Below, piece after piece: positions 18,272-26,099 of a stretch of DNA of 64,000 nucleotides (positions are counted from its first letter, which is position 1; each line of letters opens with the position of its first letter). The stretch covers positions 62,001 to 126,000 of the forward strand of contig NZ_JAHBDQ010000022.1 of NCBI RefSeq assembly GCF_019956555.1, written 5' to 3'. Position numbers and translations under genes: made by a program. A model generated the notes under the pieces. It saw only the letters and a list, made by a program, of their open reading frames with translations, did not search any database and had not been told where the DNA came from. Source of the stretch: Pseudomonas sp. A-RE-19 (lineage in GTDB: Bacteria; Pseudomonadota; Gammaproteobacteria; Pseudomonadales; Pseudomonadaceae).

Positions 18272-18308
18272 CGCAAACGTGGCGGGAGGTTTCCCTCACG
18301 CCACGTTA
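18272..18308 (-). terminator. Terminator after the Sel1 operon
   Basis: ACGTGGCG and CGCCACGT arms enclose a second GGAGG/CCCTC pairing. On the minus strand the stem is followed by a T-rich stretch (TTTGCGTTTTT). It lies about 20 bases beyond the stop at 18330. Confidence 0.75.
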
Positions 18309-18329
18309 ATTTGTCAGACACGCAACGGT

Positions 18330-18737
18330 TTAATCCACAGAACCGCGGGATGCCAACTCTTTCAACTTGATCTCAGCCAACGGATGCCCGGCCTTCAAGG
18401 CGATACGCCAAAACCGCGCTGCTTCAACCGGATCCGGCGCCTTGCTCGGCGTTCCCGCGAGACTGATCACGCCAACCTGATAGGCCGCCTTGCCATCCCC
18501 CGCCAACGCGGCCAGGCGCAGCAATCGCATGCCCTCCTCGCGAGCACCAAGACCGACGCCGCGAAAGGTCAGAATGTGGCCGTAGAAGCTCTGGGCGCCG
18601 ACATCGCCCAGGTTCGCCATGCGCGCGAACTGGCCCTCGAGCCAACGCCAGCCTCGCGGCTGACGCACAAACCACGACCAGTGGAACAACCGGCGGGCCA
18701 GCCAGTAACTGGCCCGCGCCTTGAGTCGCAAAAACAC
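18330..18737 (-). CDS. Sel1-repeat protein
   Basis: A 135-residue protein with a basic, Trp-rich N-terminus (RLKARASYWLARRLFHWSWFVRQPRGWRW) followed by Sel1-like helix pairs (AREEGMRLLRLAALAGDGKAAYQVGVIS; PVEAARFWRIALKAGHPLAEIKLKELA). Such solenoids mediate protein contacts. Its start abuts the stop of the gene at 18738, so the two are co-translated. The order Sel1, unknown, YkvA, FKBP next to prc and an EAL/GGDEF gene is typical of Pseudomonas. Specific role unknown. Confidence 0.78.
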   Translation of the reverse strand: MFLRLKARASYWLARRLFHWSWFVRQPRGWRWLEGQFARMANLGDVGAQSFYGHILTFRGVGLGAREEGMRLLRLAALAGDGKAAYQVGVISLAGTPSKAPDPVEAARFWRIALKAGHPLAEIKLKELASRGSVD

Positions 18738-19109
18738 TCAGGCTTCCGCCGACTCGGGGTACTCGTATTCGAACACCCGCACCACTTCCGAGGCATGCCA
18801 GGACGCGGCAGCCACGCCATCGGACGGGCCGGAGAAGCGCCCGAGGCGCTCGACACATTCAAAGAAGCCGGTGCGCGGCAAGCGACTCGCGCCCTGGCTG
18901 ATCACCAACGAGCTGCGCAACGGCTGCTCGGCTCTGGCATCCAGCGCGGCCAGATGTTCAAGGGCTGCGGTCAAGGTTTGCATGGCGGGCGTGGGTAGCT
19001 GCAAACGCTCCAGCAACGCCCGATAAGTCAAAAGATGGCGCTGACGACGCGCCTGATCCAGCTCCCCCAGCAATCCGTCCCAATGTTGACGACTGATGCG
19101 TACGCTCAC
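18738..19109 (-). CDS. Conserved hypothetical protein, helical
   Basis: A 123-residue, mainly helical protein (SRQHWDGLLGELDQARRQRHLLTYRALLERLQLPTPAMQTLTAALEHLAALDARAEQP), followed by a more strand-like half ending in VVRVFEYEYPESAEA. No catalytic motif is evident. Its start overlaps the stop of the upstream Phd/XRE-like gene by four bases (ATGA), and its stop abuts the Sel1 gene. The layout could be read as a regulator and partner pair. It is not a toxin family I recognise. Confidence 0.7.
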   Translation of the reverse strand: MSVRISRQHWDGLLGELDQARRQRHLLTYRALLERLQLPTPAMQTLTAALEHLAALDARAEQPLRSSLVISQGASRLPRTGFFECVERLGRFSGPSDGVAAASWHASEVVRVFEYEYPESAEA

Positions 19110-19447
19110 GATTCATCCCTCCATCCTGGCACCGTCAATTCCCAGGCGAGGCTGCGGCGAATAGCAGCGTCGGGTTGACGCTCACCGCTTTCGATCAAGG
19201 CGAGATATGACGGGCTGATGCCTACCGTGCGGGCGAGCGCCTCAATGGCGATGCCCTTCCCTTCGCGCAAATTGCGTAGTTGATCCAGACCCGGAAGAAT
19301 CTGGTCGGGTGCCGCCGCGGGAGGCACTGTGGCCTCGCGCGGTGGTTGTTGCTTGATGCCTGCTGCTTTCAGTAGAGCCTGATACTGAGCCCATGGCAGA
19401 ACCGCATATTCGGGCTCGCCTTCGCGTGTAATTATCTGAATATCCAT
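19106..19447 (-). CDS. XRE-type helix-turn-helix protein with Phd-like N-terminus
   Basis: A 113-residue protein. The first 30 residues (DIQIITREGEPEYAVLPWAQYQALLKAAG) resemble the N-terminal DNA-binding part of Phd/YefM antitoxins. After a Pro/Ala-rich linker comes an XRE helix-turn-helix (GIAIEALARTVGISPSYLALIESGERQPDA). ATG 19447 with an upstream GGGG is preferred over a GTG at 19471. It is the first gene of a tightly packed three-gene unit. It probably autoregulates. A toxin-antitoxin role is possible but unproven because the next gene is not a known toxin. Confidence 0.72.
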   Translation of the reverse strand: MDIQIITREGEPEYAVLPWAQYQALLKAAGIKQQPPREATVPPAAAPDQILPGLDQLRNLREGKGIAIEALARTVGISPSYLALIESGERQPDAAIRRSLAWELTVPGWRDES

Positions 19448-19559
19448 GACTACCCCGTAGGACAACGACACTTAGCGAGTCGGCGCTTTTCCTTAGAAGT
19501 GTAATCCTAACAGCGGCCAAGGTCGCGGGGGGCATGAATATGGATGATCCTGAATCGGT

Positions 19560-20015
19560 TCAGGTTTTTTTCGGGCCCTGAAGTTGCAGTTGTTCCGGGG
19601 TATCGGGCAGGCGTTCTACCACCGCGAGTTTTTCCGGCAGCTGGCGTTTGCGCCAGGCGCGGAAAGCGTTGAGTTCGTCATCGAGGACTTTCATCAGCCA
19701 GGCCAGCACCGCAATGTCGTCGAGCATGCCGAATACCGGGATGAAATCCGGGATGGCATCCACCGGGCTGAGGAAATACATCAGCCCGGCCACCACCGAA
19801 ACCATGGCTTTCGGGCTGATGGCCCGATACTCACCACGCCAGTAGGCCAGGCAGAGTGCCTGCAACAGGCGCAGATCGTCTTTGAGCTTGCCCAGACGAT
19901 TGCCCTGGCTGGCACCTTTGCTGGCAACAGCGAACAGCAGCGTCGGCAAACGACCACGGGCGAGCAGGCGTCCGGCCAGAGGCAGAAAACGAGCGAAATT
20001 CCAGGGTGCTTTCAT
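19560..20015 (-). CDS. YkvA/DUF1232 family protein
   Basis: A 151-residue protein. The DUF1232 core is AMVSVVAGLMYFLSPVDAIPDFIPVFGMLDDIAVLAWLMK, with the invariant SPVDAIPDFIP and GxxDD elements in a hydrophobic, possibly membrane-associated segment. The second of two adjacent ATGs is chosen because GGGAG lies six bases upstream. About 20 bases upstream lies a palindromic DnaA-box pair belonging to the module at 20035-20166. The family's function is unknown. Confidence 0.85.
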   Translation of the reverse strand: MKAPWNFARFLPLAGRLLARGRLPTLLFAVASKGASQGNRLGKLKDDLRLLQALCLAYWRGEYRAISPKAMVSVVAGLMYFLSPVDAIPDFIPVFGMLDDIAVLAWLMKVLDDELNAFRAWRKRQLPEKLAVVERLPDTPEQLQLQGPKKT

Positions 20016-20034
20016 CATTTTCTCCCGCTGAAAT

Positions 20035-20166
20035 GTTATCCACACAAATTGTGGATAACCTTGTGAACAGAGCTATTTTTCACCGCTGAAAGCCCCGTTT
20101 CATAAGGGCCTGACTCAGATCGGGCGTTTTTTACTCACATAAAAAAACCCAAGATTTCATTGACTT
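20035..20166. promoter_or_regulatory. Structured module with inverted DnaA-box pair, copy A
   Basis: It starts with GTTATCCACA-CAAAT-TGTGGATAAC (20035-20059), two perfect TTATCCACA boxes facing each other. Then come a hairpin with AAGCCCC and AAGGGCC arms, a TTTTTTACTCACATAAAAAA dyad and finally TTTCATTGACTT (20155-20166). The same elements in the same order and nearly the same spacing recur at 38973-39102. It forms the leader of the minus-strand YkvA gene. Confidence 0.65.
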
Positions 20167-20261
20167 GGCGCCTCGGCCCGTCTAGCGCCGCGTCCTCAAT
20201 GGCTATGACTCCAGCCGTCAGTATCCGTTCGCCTTGTTTACCCCCGCGGAACGCCAGATGC

Positions 20262-20293
20262 AACAACGCCCCGCATAAGCGAGGCGTTGTTTT
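20262..20293. terminator. Intergenic hairpin after the FKBP gene
   Basis: AACAACGCC and GGCGTTGTT arms around CCGCATAAGCG form a strong stem 16 bases beyond the minus-strand FKBP gene stop. The T-run (TTTT) is better on the plus strand than on the minus strand, so its direction is uncertain. Confidence 0.6.
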
Positions 20294-20308
20294 CAGAGCA
20301 GACGCAGA

Positions 20309-21022
20309 TTACTTGGTAGCGTCTTGTTTTGCTGGATCCTTGATCCCCAGCAGCTCCAGGTCGAACACCAGCACCGAGTTGGCTGGAATCGCCGGGCTTG
20401 GGCTTTGGGCGCCGTAAGCCAGTTCGCTAGGGATGTACAGTTTGTACTTCTCGCCAACGTGCATCAGTTGCAGGCCTTCGACCCAACCCGGAATCACACC
20501 GCTGACCGGCAGATCGATCGGGCTGCCGCGCTCGACGGAACTGTCGAAAACGGTGCCGTTGGTCAATTTACCCGTGTAGTGAACAGTCACTACGTCGGTC
20601 GGCTTAGGCTGAGCGCCGTCGGCTTTCTTGACCACTTCGTATTGCAGACCGGAAGCCGTGGTGGTGACACCCGCTTTCTTGCCGTTCTCTTCGAGGAATT
20701 TCTTGCCGGCGGTTGCCGCCTCTTCGCTCATTTTCGCCAAACGCTCTTCAGCACGCTTTTGCAGTGCTGCGAAGGCTTCAACCAGTTCCTCATCCTTCAG
20801 CTTCTGTTCTTTCTTGCCGACGGCATCTTCGATGCCCTGAGCTACCGCTTTGGAATCCAGGTCATCCATGCCTTCCTGAGCGAGGCTTTTGCCCATGTTC
20901 AGGCCGATACCGTAGGAAGCTTTTTGCGCCGGGGTTTTCAGCTCTACGCTGGTCTGCGAATCACAACCCGCAAGTACCAGGCCAACCAGGGCCACCGCCG
21001 CCGCCAACCGATGCTGTTTCAT
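20309..21022 (-). CDS. fklB: FKBP-type peptidyl-prolyl isomerase, lipoprotein
   Basis: A 237-residue protein with a lipoprotein signal (RLAAAVALVGLVLAGC; Cys near residue 19). A helical dimerisation domain follows (AQKASYGIGLNMGKSLAQEGMDDLDSKAVAQGIEDAV). The FKBP domain spans about 125-228 (VTVHYTGKLTNGTVFDSSVERGSPIDLPVSGVIPGWVEGLQLMHVGEKYKLYIPSELAYG). It is like Mip/FklB/FkpA proteins that fold envelope proteins. The symbol is given by family and could equally be fkpA. It is probably anchored to the outer membrane facing the periplasm. Confidence 0.9.
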   Translation of the reverse strand: MKQHRLAAAVALVGLVLAGCDSQTSVELKTPAQKASYGIGLNMGKSLAQEGMDDLDSKAVAQGIEDAVGKKEQKLKDEELVEAFAALQKRAEERLAKMSEEAATAGKKFLEENGKKAGVTTTASGLQYEVVKKADGAQPKPTDVVTVHYTGKLTNGTVFDSSVERGSPIDLPVSGVIPGWVEGLQLMHVGEKYKLYIPSELAYGAQSPSPAIPANSVLVFDLELLGIKDPAKQDATK

Positions 21023-21273
21023 GCTATTTCCTTGTTCATGCGCCTAAAGGGCAATCGAGTAAAGCCGCGAGCTTATCAGGCCGCCACGACCAATGGCTAC
21101 CGGCATGAGAGCAGCAAACGCCTGAGAAGTTCAGGTGTTTAAACGCATTTGGGCAATAGAAGGATGAAGCTTCTGTCATTTAGCTCTTACAGACTCAGAT
21201 ACCGGTTCCCACAGCCTCTGGCGTAATGGCCTCTTGCCGCACTTCGTCAGCTGAGGCATAAGAGAGCTACAAA

Positions 21274-23124
21274 TTGACAAGGATGTTTATTTTGCGCCTT
21301 CTATTCCGCTTGCTGATTCTGATCGCAGTATTGCTGGGGCTGGGCCTCGCCGTGGTGCTGTACTACGTCGCCAACCCGAAATTGCCGGCCTCGTCACCGG
21401 CGCAACAGGTGCATTACCTGGAGCAATGGAGCGCTGCCGACCGCCAGACTTACTACTTCACGCCCCAGGGCACCCAGGTCAAAGGCTTGCGCTATGACTG
21501 GTTCAATGCCCTCGAACTGCCCTTCTCGCAAAAACGCTTCGCCGCCCCCGAATACCTCGCACGTTTTGGTTTTCTGATCGATCCGAGCCAGAAAGCCACG
21601 CCGGACAATCCTGGTAACCTGCCCGTCGGTTTTGCCCGCCATCAAAACCCCGGCAGCCCGGACGAGTTTCTGGACATCACCTGCGCCGCCTGCCACACCG
21701 GCGAATTACGCTTCAAGGGCCAGGCTGTACGCATTGATGGCGGCTCGGCCCAGCATGTGTTGCCTTCCAGCGTTCCTACCTTGCGTGGCGGCAGCTTCGG
21801 GCAGGCACTGGTGGCCAGTCTCGCCTCGACCTATTACAACCCCTGGAAATTCGAACGTTTCGCACGCAACGTTTTGGGTCAGGACTACGACGCAGGGCAT
21901 CAACAGCTGCGTAAAGATTTCAAAATCTCCCTCGATACGTTCTTGAAAGTGGCCTGGAACGATACCCATCGAGGCCTCTACCCCACCGAAGAAGGCCCCG
22001 GCCGCACCGATGCATTCGGGCGTATTGCCAACGCCAGCTTCGGCGACGCGATTTCTCCCGCCAACTACCGCGTGGCCAACGCACCGGTGGACTACCCGCA
22101 ACTGTGGGACATGTGGACCTTCGACTGGGTGCAGTGGAACGGTTCGGCGCAGCAACCGATGGCCCGTAATATCGGTGAGGCCCTGGGTGTCGGCGCTACG
22201 CTGAATTTCTTCGACAGTAACGGACAGCCGCTCAAGGGCGACGACCGCTACCCGTCCAGTGTGCGAGTGCGTGATCTGCACCGTATCGAAGAAACCCTGC
22301 AACGACTCAAACCGCCTGCCTGGCCGGAAGCCTTGTTGGGCAACATCGACAAGCCCCTGGCCGCAAAAGGCCGAGAACTTTTCGCTGAAAACTGCGCCGG
22401 TTGTCATGTACCCCGCGTCACCCAAAGCGACGGCAGAGCAGTGCAACATCTGAAATTGCTGCCGGTGGAGGTGGTTGGCACAGATGCTGGCGCCGCCAAC
22501 AACATTGCCGACCACCGCTTCGACCTGACGGCCTTGCAGTGGGATCCGGCAGAGCTTGCGCAACTGGACGTACAACTGCACCCCAAACCCACAGAGCCAT
22601 TGGATATGAGCCAGTTGTCAGTGGCCAAGGGACTGGCTTACGTCACTGCTTTCGTGGGCAATCAAGCCTACCGCGAAGCCAATGTGACACCCGCAGAGCG
22701 CCCGAACCTGGACGGATTCGGCCTGCCGATCGGCGTTCAGGAATTGCGCAGCTACAAAGCTCGACCACTGGCGGGCGTCTGGGCCACGCCGCCGTTTTTG
22801 CACAACGGTTCGGTACCGAGCATTTATCAACTGCTCTCGCCTCAGGATGAACGCGCCACCACGTTCTACAAAGGCACCTTCGAATACGACCCCAAACATT
22901 TGGGTTATCGCACCGAAGCCTTCACCAACGGTTTCGTGTTCGACACGCGCGTCACCGGCAATCACAACAGCGGCCATGAGTTCCGCGCAGGCGAGCGTGG
23001 GAACGGCGTCATTGGTCGCCTGCTGCAACCGGAGGAACGCTGGGCACTGCTGGAATACCTGAAAGTGTTGGGCGGCCCGCTGGAGTCGCAATTGCCAGAC
23101 CGCCGCCTCAGTCAAAAGGATTGA
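21274..23124 (+). CDS. Membrane-anchored di-heme cytochrome c (peroxidase-like)
   Basis: A 616-residue protein with an N-terminal membrane anchor (LLFRLLILIAVLLGLGLAVVLYYV) and a large periplasmic part. Two haem attachment sites are visible, CAACHTG near residue 145 and CAGCHVP near residue 375, with a possible axial ligand region LAGVWATPPFLHNGSVPSI typical of di-haem peroxidase-type cytochromes. TTG 21274 is taken as start because AGAGAG sits at normal distance; ATG 21283 has AAGG touching it. The next gene, a catalase-like protein, follows after three bases. The pair probably handles peroxide or an organic hydroperoxide at the membrane. Confidence 0.82.
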   Translation: MTRMFILRLLFRLLILIAVLLGLGLAVVLYYVANPKLPASSPAQQVHYLEQWSAADRQTYYFTPQGTQVKGLRYDWFNALELPFSQKRFAAPEYLARFGFLIDPSQKATPDNPGNLPVGFARHQNPGSPDEFLDITCAACHTGELRFKGQAVRIDGGSAQHVLPSSVPTLRGGSFGQALVASLASTYYNPWKFERFARNVLGQDYDAGHQQLRKDFKISLDTFLKVAWNDTHRGLYPTEEGPGRTDAFGRIANASFGDAISPANYRVANAPVDYPQLWDMWTFDWVQWNGSAQQPMARNIGEALGVGATLNFFDSNGQPLKGDDRYPSSVRVRDLHRIEETLQRLKPPAWPEALLGNIDKPLAAKGRELFAENCAGCHVPRVTQSDGRAVQHLKLLPVEVVGTDAGAANNIADHRFDLTALQWDPAELAQLDVQLHPKPTEPLDMSQLSVAKGLAYVTAFVGNQAYREANVTPAERPNLDGFGLPIGVQELRSYKARPLAGVWATPPFLHNGSVPSIYQLLSPQDERATTFYKGTFEYDPKHLGYRTEAFTNGFVFDTRVTGNHNSGHEFRAGERGNGVIGRLLQPEERWALLEYLKVLGGPLESQLPDRRLSQKD

Positions 23125-23127
23125 CCC

Positions 23128-24264
23128 ATGCTGATTACTCTCTGGTTGCGCCTGGGCGCCTTCCTCGGCCAAACCCTGCTGTGGTTGCTGGGTCTGGGCG
23201 TGCTCGGCTGGACCCTGATCATGGCTTTCTCCGCCTGGCAGCATCGCGGCCCGGTATCGGCTGAAGAACTGATTCCGGACGGCGAAGCGGCAATGACTCA
23301 GGACATCATCCAGACGGCCGTGCGAATCGTCGATCAACACCGCGAAAGTACCCGCTACCTGCGCGATGCCCATGCCAAGGCCCATGGTTGTGTGAAGGCC
23401 GAGGTTCAGGTGCTGCCGGATCTGGCGGTGGAGTTGCGTCAAGGCGTGTTCAGCGAACCCGGCAAAACCTGGCAAGCGACGATGCGGCTGTCCAATGGCA
23501 ATGCGTATCCGCAGTTCGACAGCATCCGCGATGCCCGTGGCATGGCGATCAAACTGCTCGACGTGCCGGGTAAACAGTTACTGAGTGACCGGCAAGGGCG
23601 CAGCGAACAGGATTTCGTGATGTTCAATCATCCGAACTTCTTTGTCAGCGATGTCGCCGAGTATCGTCAGAATGTGGCCGCTCAGGCTGAAGGCAAAACG
23701 GTGATGGCGTTCTTCCCGGATTGGGACCCGCGCACCTGGCAGGTTCGCCATCTGTTTATTGCGCTGGCGACGCTCTCTCCTGCCCCGGCAAGCCCGACGC
23801 AGACCACTTATTTTTCGGTTTCGCCGTACAAGTTTGGTGAAGCCAACGCCAAATTCCGGGTGATGCCGGATCCAGATAACTGCCCGGTCTACGCGCTGCC
23901 CAAGCAAAATCAAAACCTGCCGAACTTCCTGCGCAGTGCGCTGAACCAGCAGCTGTCGACCGATCGGGTGCCGGCCTGTTTCGTTTTACAGATCCAGCGT
24001 CAGAACCCGAGCCAATACATGCCGATCGAAGACACCAGTATCGAATGGCGTGAGCGCGACGCACCTTTCGAAACCGTGGCCCGGATCAAACTGCCCGCGC
24101 AGGATTTCGACACCCCGGCGCTGAATCTCCAATGCGACAACCTGTCGTTCAACCCATGGTTCGGCCTTGAAGCCCATAGGCCGATTGGGGGGATCAACCG
24201 GTTACGTAAAGCGGTGTACGAGGCCGTGAGCGACTACCGACACCGCCGCAACGCCGAACAATAG
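23128..24264 (+). CDS. Membrane-anchored catalase-like haem protein
   Basis: A 378-residue protein with one N-terminal transmembrane helix (GAFLGQTLLWLLGLGVLGWTLIMAF) and a catalase fold of the SrpA-like group. Visible elements are AHAKAHGCVKAEVQV (distal His region), MRLSNGNA, DARGMAIKLLDV, FVMFNHPNFFVSD and MPIEDTSIEWRERDAPF. The classic catalase haem-ligand motif (RxxxYxDTQ) is not present, so activity may be peroxidative rather than catalatic. It is tightly linked to the upstream cytochrome and ends at a REPIN. Confidence 0.8.
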   Translation: MLITLWLRLGAFLGQTLLWLLGLGVLGWTLIMAFSAWQHRGPVSAEELIPDGEAAMTQDIIQTAVRIVDQHRESTRYLRDAHAKAHGCVKAEVQVLPDLAVELRQGVFSEPGKTWQATMRLSNGNAYPQFDSIRDARGMAIKLLDVPGKQLLSDRQGRSEQDFVMFNHPNFFVSDVAEYRQNVAAQAEGKTVMAFFPDWDPRTWQVRHLFIALATLSPAPASPTQTTYFSVSPYKFGEANAKFRVMPDPDNCPVYALPKQNQNLPNFLRSALNQQLSTDRVPACFVLQIQRQNPSQYMPIEDTSIEWRERDAPFETVARIKLPAQDFDTPALNLQCDNLSFNPWFGLEAHRPIGGINRLRKAVYEAVSDYRHRRNAEQ

Positions 24265-24278
24265 GCGACACAGAAACC

Positions 24279-24344
24279 GTAGGAGCCAGGCTTGCCGGCG
24301 AAGGCGTCCTTAAGAGCGCCTTCGCCGGCAAGCCTGGCTCCTAC
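24279..24344. repeat. Short REPIN
   Basis: GTAGGAGCCAGGCTTGCCGG and its inverse with a spacer of only about 14 bases. It is the shortest REPIN in the window and the only one of this AGCCAGGCTTGCCGGCGAA subtype. Confidence 0.88.
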
Positions 24345-24405
24345 AATTACCCGAACAGGTCGCTTTTTCAGTGGAGAGACTGCACAAAGCCAAATCCCAG
24401 ACAGC

Positions 24406-24430
24406 AAAAAGCCCGCATCAAGCGGGCTTT
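24406..24430 (-). terminator. Terminator after first tRNA pair
   Basis: On the minus strand GCCCGC-TTGAT-GCGGGC is followed by TTTTT. It lies 41 bases beyond the tRNA-Asp 3' end. Confidence 0.88.
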
Positions 24431-24470
24431 CCGTGGTGACCTGGCGTTCAGTGTTCCAGGTTACCGAATA

Positions 24471-24547
24471 TGGCGCAGCGGACGGGACTCGAACCCGCGA
24501 CCCCCGGCGTGACAGGCCGGTATTCTAACCGACTGAACTACCGCTGC
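24471..24547 (-). tRNA. tRNA-Asp (GTC)
   Basis: A 77-base tRNA read on the minus strand. Acceptor GCAGCGG pairs with CCGCTGC, the D loop carries TAGTTCAGTCGGTTAGA, the anticodon loop CCTGTCACG has anticodon GTC, the T loop is GGTTCGAGTCC, and CCA is encoded. It is identical in the tRNA body to the copy at 24829. Confidence 0.97.
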
Positions 24548-24566
24548 GCGTAGCGTTGAAAGTAAA

Positions 24567-24642
24567 TGGTGGGTGATGACGGGATCGAACCGCCGACATT
24601 CTGCTTGTAAGGCAGACGCTCTCCCAGCTGAGCTAATCACCC
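24567..24642 (-). tRNA. tRNA-Val (TAC)
   Basis: A 76-base tRNA on the minus strand. Acceptor GGGTGAT pairs with ATCACCC, the anticodon loop CTTACAAG has TAC, the T loop is GGTTCGATCCC, and CCA is encoded. It is transcribed before tRNA-Asp with a 19-base spacer. Confidence 0.97.
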
Positions 24643-24663
24643 TTTACCTTCGTTGCGGGGCGC

Positions 24664-24693
24664 ATTGTGCCACAGATTTTCATAAAGTGTTGA
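24664..24693 (-). promoter_or_regulatory. Weak candidate promoter for first tRNA pair
   Basis: On the minus strand TCAACA, an 18-base spacer, then CACAAT followed by a GC-rich GCGCCCC discriminator, with A/T-rich DNA upstream (24691-24720). It is clearly poorer than the promoter of the second pair. Confidence 0.4.
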
Positions 24694-24762
24694 TTTAATT
24701 GATAAAAAATCAAAAAAATCTGAAAACCGGTAAAACGACACACCCTGCAGGAACTTCAGACA

Positions 24763-24790
24763 GAAAAAAACCCGCGTTAGCGGGCTTTCC
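24763..24790 (-). terminator. Terminator after second tRNA pair
   Basis: On the minus strand CCCGC-TAAC-GCGGG is followed by a seven-T run. It separates the two tRNA pairs into independent units. Confidence 0.85.
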
Positions 24791-24828
24791 GTGGTGACCT
24801 GGCGTTCAGCGTTCCAGGTTACCGAATA

Positions 24829-24905
24829 TGGCGCAGCGGACGGGACTCGAACCCGCGACCCCCGGCGTGACAGGCCGGTATTCTAACCGACTGAACTACC
24901 GCTGC
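24829..24905 (-). tRNA. tRNA-Asp (GTC), second copy
   Basis: Same body as the tRNA at 24471. The 3' trailer up to the terminator is also nearly identical (TCGGTAACCTGGAACGCTGA region), showing a duplicated unit of about 358 bases. Confidence 0.97.
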
Positions 24906-24923
24906 GCGTAACACTAAAGCGAA

Positions 24924-24999
24924 TGGTGGGTGATGACGGGATCGAACCGCCGACATTCTGCTTGTAAGGCAGACGCTCTCCCAGCTGAGCTAATCACCC
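24924..24999 (-). tRNA. tRNA-Val (TAC), second copy
   Basis: Same body as the tRNA at 24567. The 18-base spacer to tRNA-Asp differs from that of the first pair. Confidence 0.97.
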
Positions 25000-25020
25000 T
25001 TCACTTTCGGTGTGGCGCGC

Positions 25021-25049
25021 ATTCTACGGAGCGACCCAACCTCTGGCAA
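25021..25049 (-). promoter_or_regulatory. Sigma-70 promoter of second tRNA pair
   Basis: On the minus strand TTGCCA (-35), 17 bases, TAGAAT (-10), then the GC-rich discriminator GCGCGCC typical of stringently controlled stable-RNA promoters. The -10 lies about 20 bases before tRNA-Val. Confidence 0.82.
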
Positions 25050-25160
25050 GCACTTTTTTAATTAATTTTCTCATGCCTTCCAAAGGCTTAGAGAAGGGTT
25101 GGCCTATGGCACCGCGAAGACAATAATGCCCCCCTTTGTATTAAAGGAGAGACTCACCCC

Positions 25161-26081
25161 ATGTGGTTCAAAAACCTGCTTATCTATCGCCTGACCCAAG
25201 ATCTGCCTTTTGATGCCGAGGCGTTGGAAACTGCACTGGCCACCAAACTGGCGCGTCCATGTGCAAGCCAGGAGTTGACCACCTACGGTTTCGTCGCGCC
25301 ATTCGGCAAGGGCGAGGACGCGCCGCTGGTGCACATCAGCGGCGACTTCTTGCTGATCGCCGCCCGTAAGGAAGAACGCATTCTGCCGGGCAGCGTCGTA
25401 CGCGACGCGGTGAAGGAAAAGGTCGAAGAGATCGAAGCCGAACAAATGCGCAAGGTCTACAAAAAGGAACGCGATCAGATCAAGGATGAAATCATCCAGG
25501 CCTTCCTGCCCCGCGCCTTTATCCGTCGCTCGTCGACTTTCGCCGCCATCGCGCCGAAACAAGGCTTGATCCTGGTTAACTCCGCCAGCCCGAAACGTGC
25601 CGAAGACCTGCTGTCTACCCTGCGCGAAGTGATCGGCACGCTGCCGGTGCGTCCGCTGACGGTGAAGATGTCGCCGACCGCCACCATGACCGAGTGGGTC
25701 ACCACCCAGAAAGCCGCGGATGATTTCTTCGTGCTGGACGAGTGCGAGCTGCGCGACACCCACGAAGATGGCGGCATCGTGCGCTGCAAGCGTCAGGATC
25801 TGACCAGCGAAGAAATCCAGCTGCACCTGAGCACCGGCAAAGTGGTCACTCAGCTGTCGCTGGCCTGGCAGGACAAACTGTCGTTCGTGCTCGACGATAA
25901 AATGGTGGTCAAACGCCTGAAGTTCGAAGACCTGCTGCAAGATCAGGCGGAACAGGACGGTGGCGACGAAGCCCTGGGCCAACTGGACGCCAGCTTCACC
26001 TTGATGATGCTGACGTTCGGCGACTTCCTGCCGTCGATGGTTGAAGCGTTGGGTGGTGAAGAGACGCCGCAGGGTATCTAA
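25161..26081 (+). CDS. rdgC: Recombination-associated protein RdgC
   Basis: A 306-residue protein matching RdgC along its whole length (MWFKNLLIYRLTQDLPFDAEALETAL at the start; SKRAEDLLSTLREVIGTLPVRP-like centre; VKRLKFEDLLQDQA near the end). RdgC forms a ring-shaped dimer on DNA and restrains RecA. It is cytosolic and nucleoid-associated. AAAGGAGAG gives a strong ribosome site. It is monocistronic between the tRNA cluster and a REPIN. Confidence 0.95.
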   Translation: MWFKNLLIYRLTQDLPFDAEALETALATKLARPCASQELTTYGFVAPFGKGEDAPLVHISGDFLLIAARKEERILPGSVVRDAVKEKVEEIEAEQMRKVYKKERDQIKDEIIQAFLPRAFIRRSSTFAAIAPKQGLILVNSASPKRAEDLLSTLREVIGTLPVRPLTVKMSPTATMTEWVTTQKAADDFFVLDECELRDTHEDGGIVRCKRQDLTSEEIQLHLSTGKVVTQLSLAWQDKLSFVLDDKMVVKRLKFEDLLQDQAEQDGGDEALGQLDASFTLMMLTFGDFLPSMVEALGGEETPQGI

Positions 26082-26099
26082 AGACGTGTGATGCCTACT

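Noticed and set aside
17520..18320. Genomic island between the EAL/GGDEF and Sel1 genes
   Set aside because: The sparse coding is unusual, but flanking order is the conserved Pseudomonas one and no mobility genes or tRNA junction are present.
18279..18998. A 239-codon plus-strand frame across the Sel1 and hypothetical genes
   Set aside because: Lies opposite two tightly joined minus-strand genes and crosses their junction. Composition is shadow-like.
20159..20293. Small plus-strand RNA from TTGACT to the hairpin at 20262
   Set aside because: The -35-like TTGACT has no credible -10 at 16-18 bases, and the same TTGACT belongs to the repeated module. Not enough to call an RNA gene.
24699..24713. 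TTGAT/ATCAA pair resembling an ANR/FNR site
   Set aside because: The half-sites are five bases apart rather than four, in a simple A/T-rich run upstream of a tRNA promoter. Chance match is likely.
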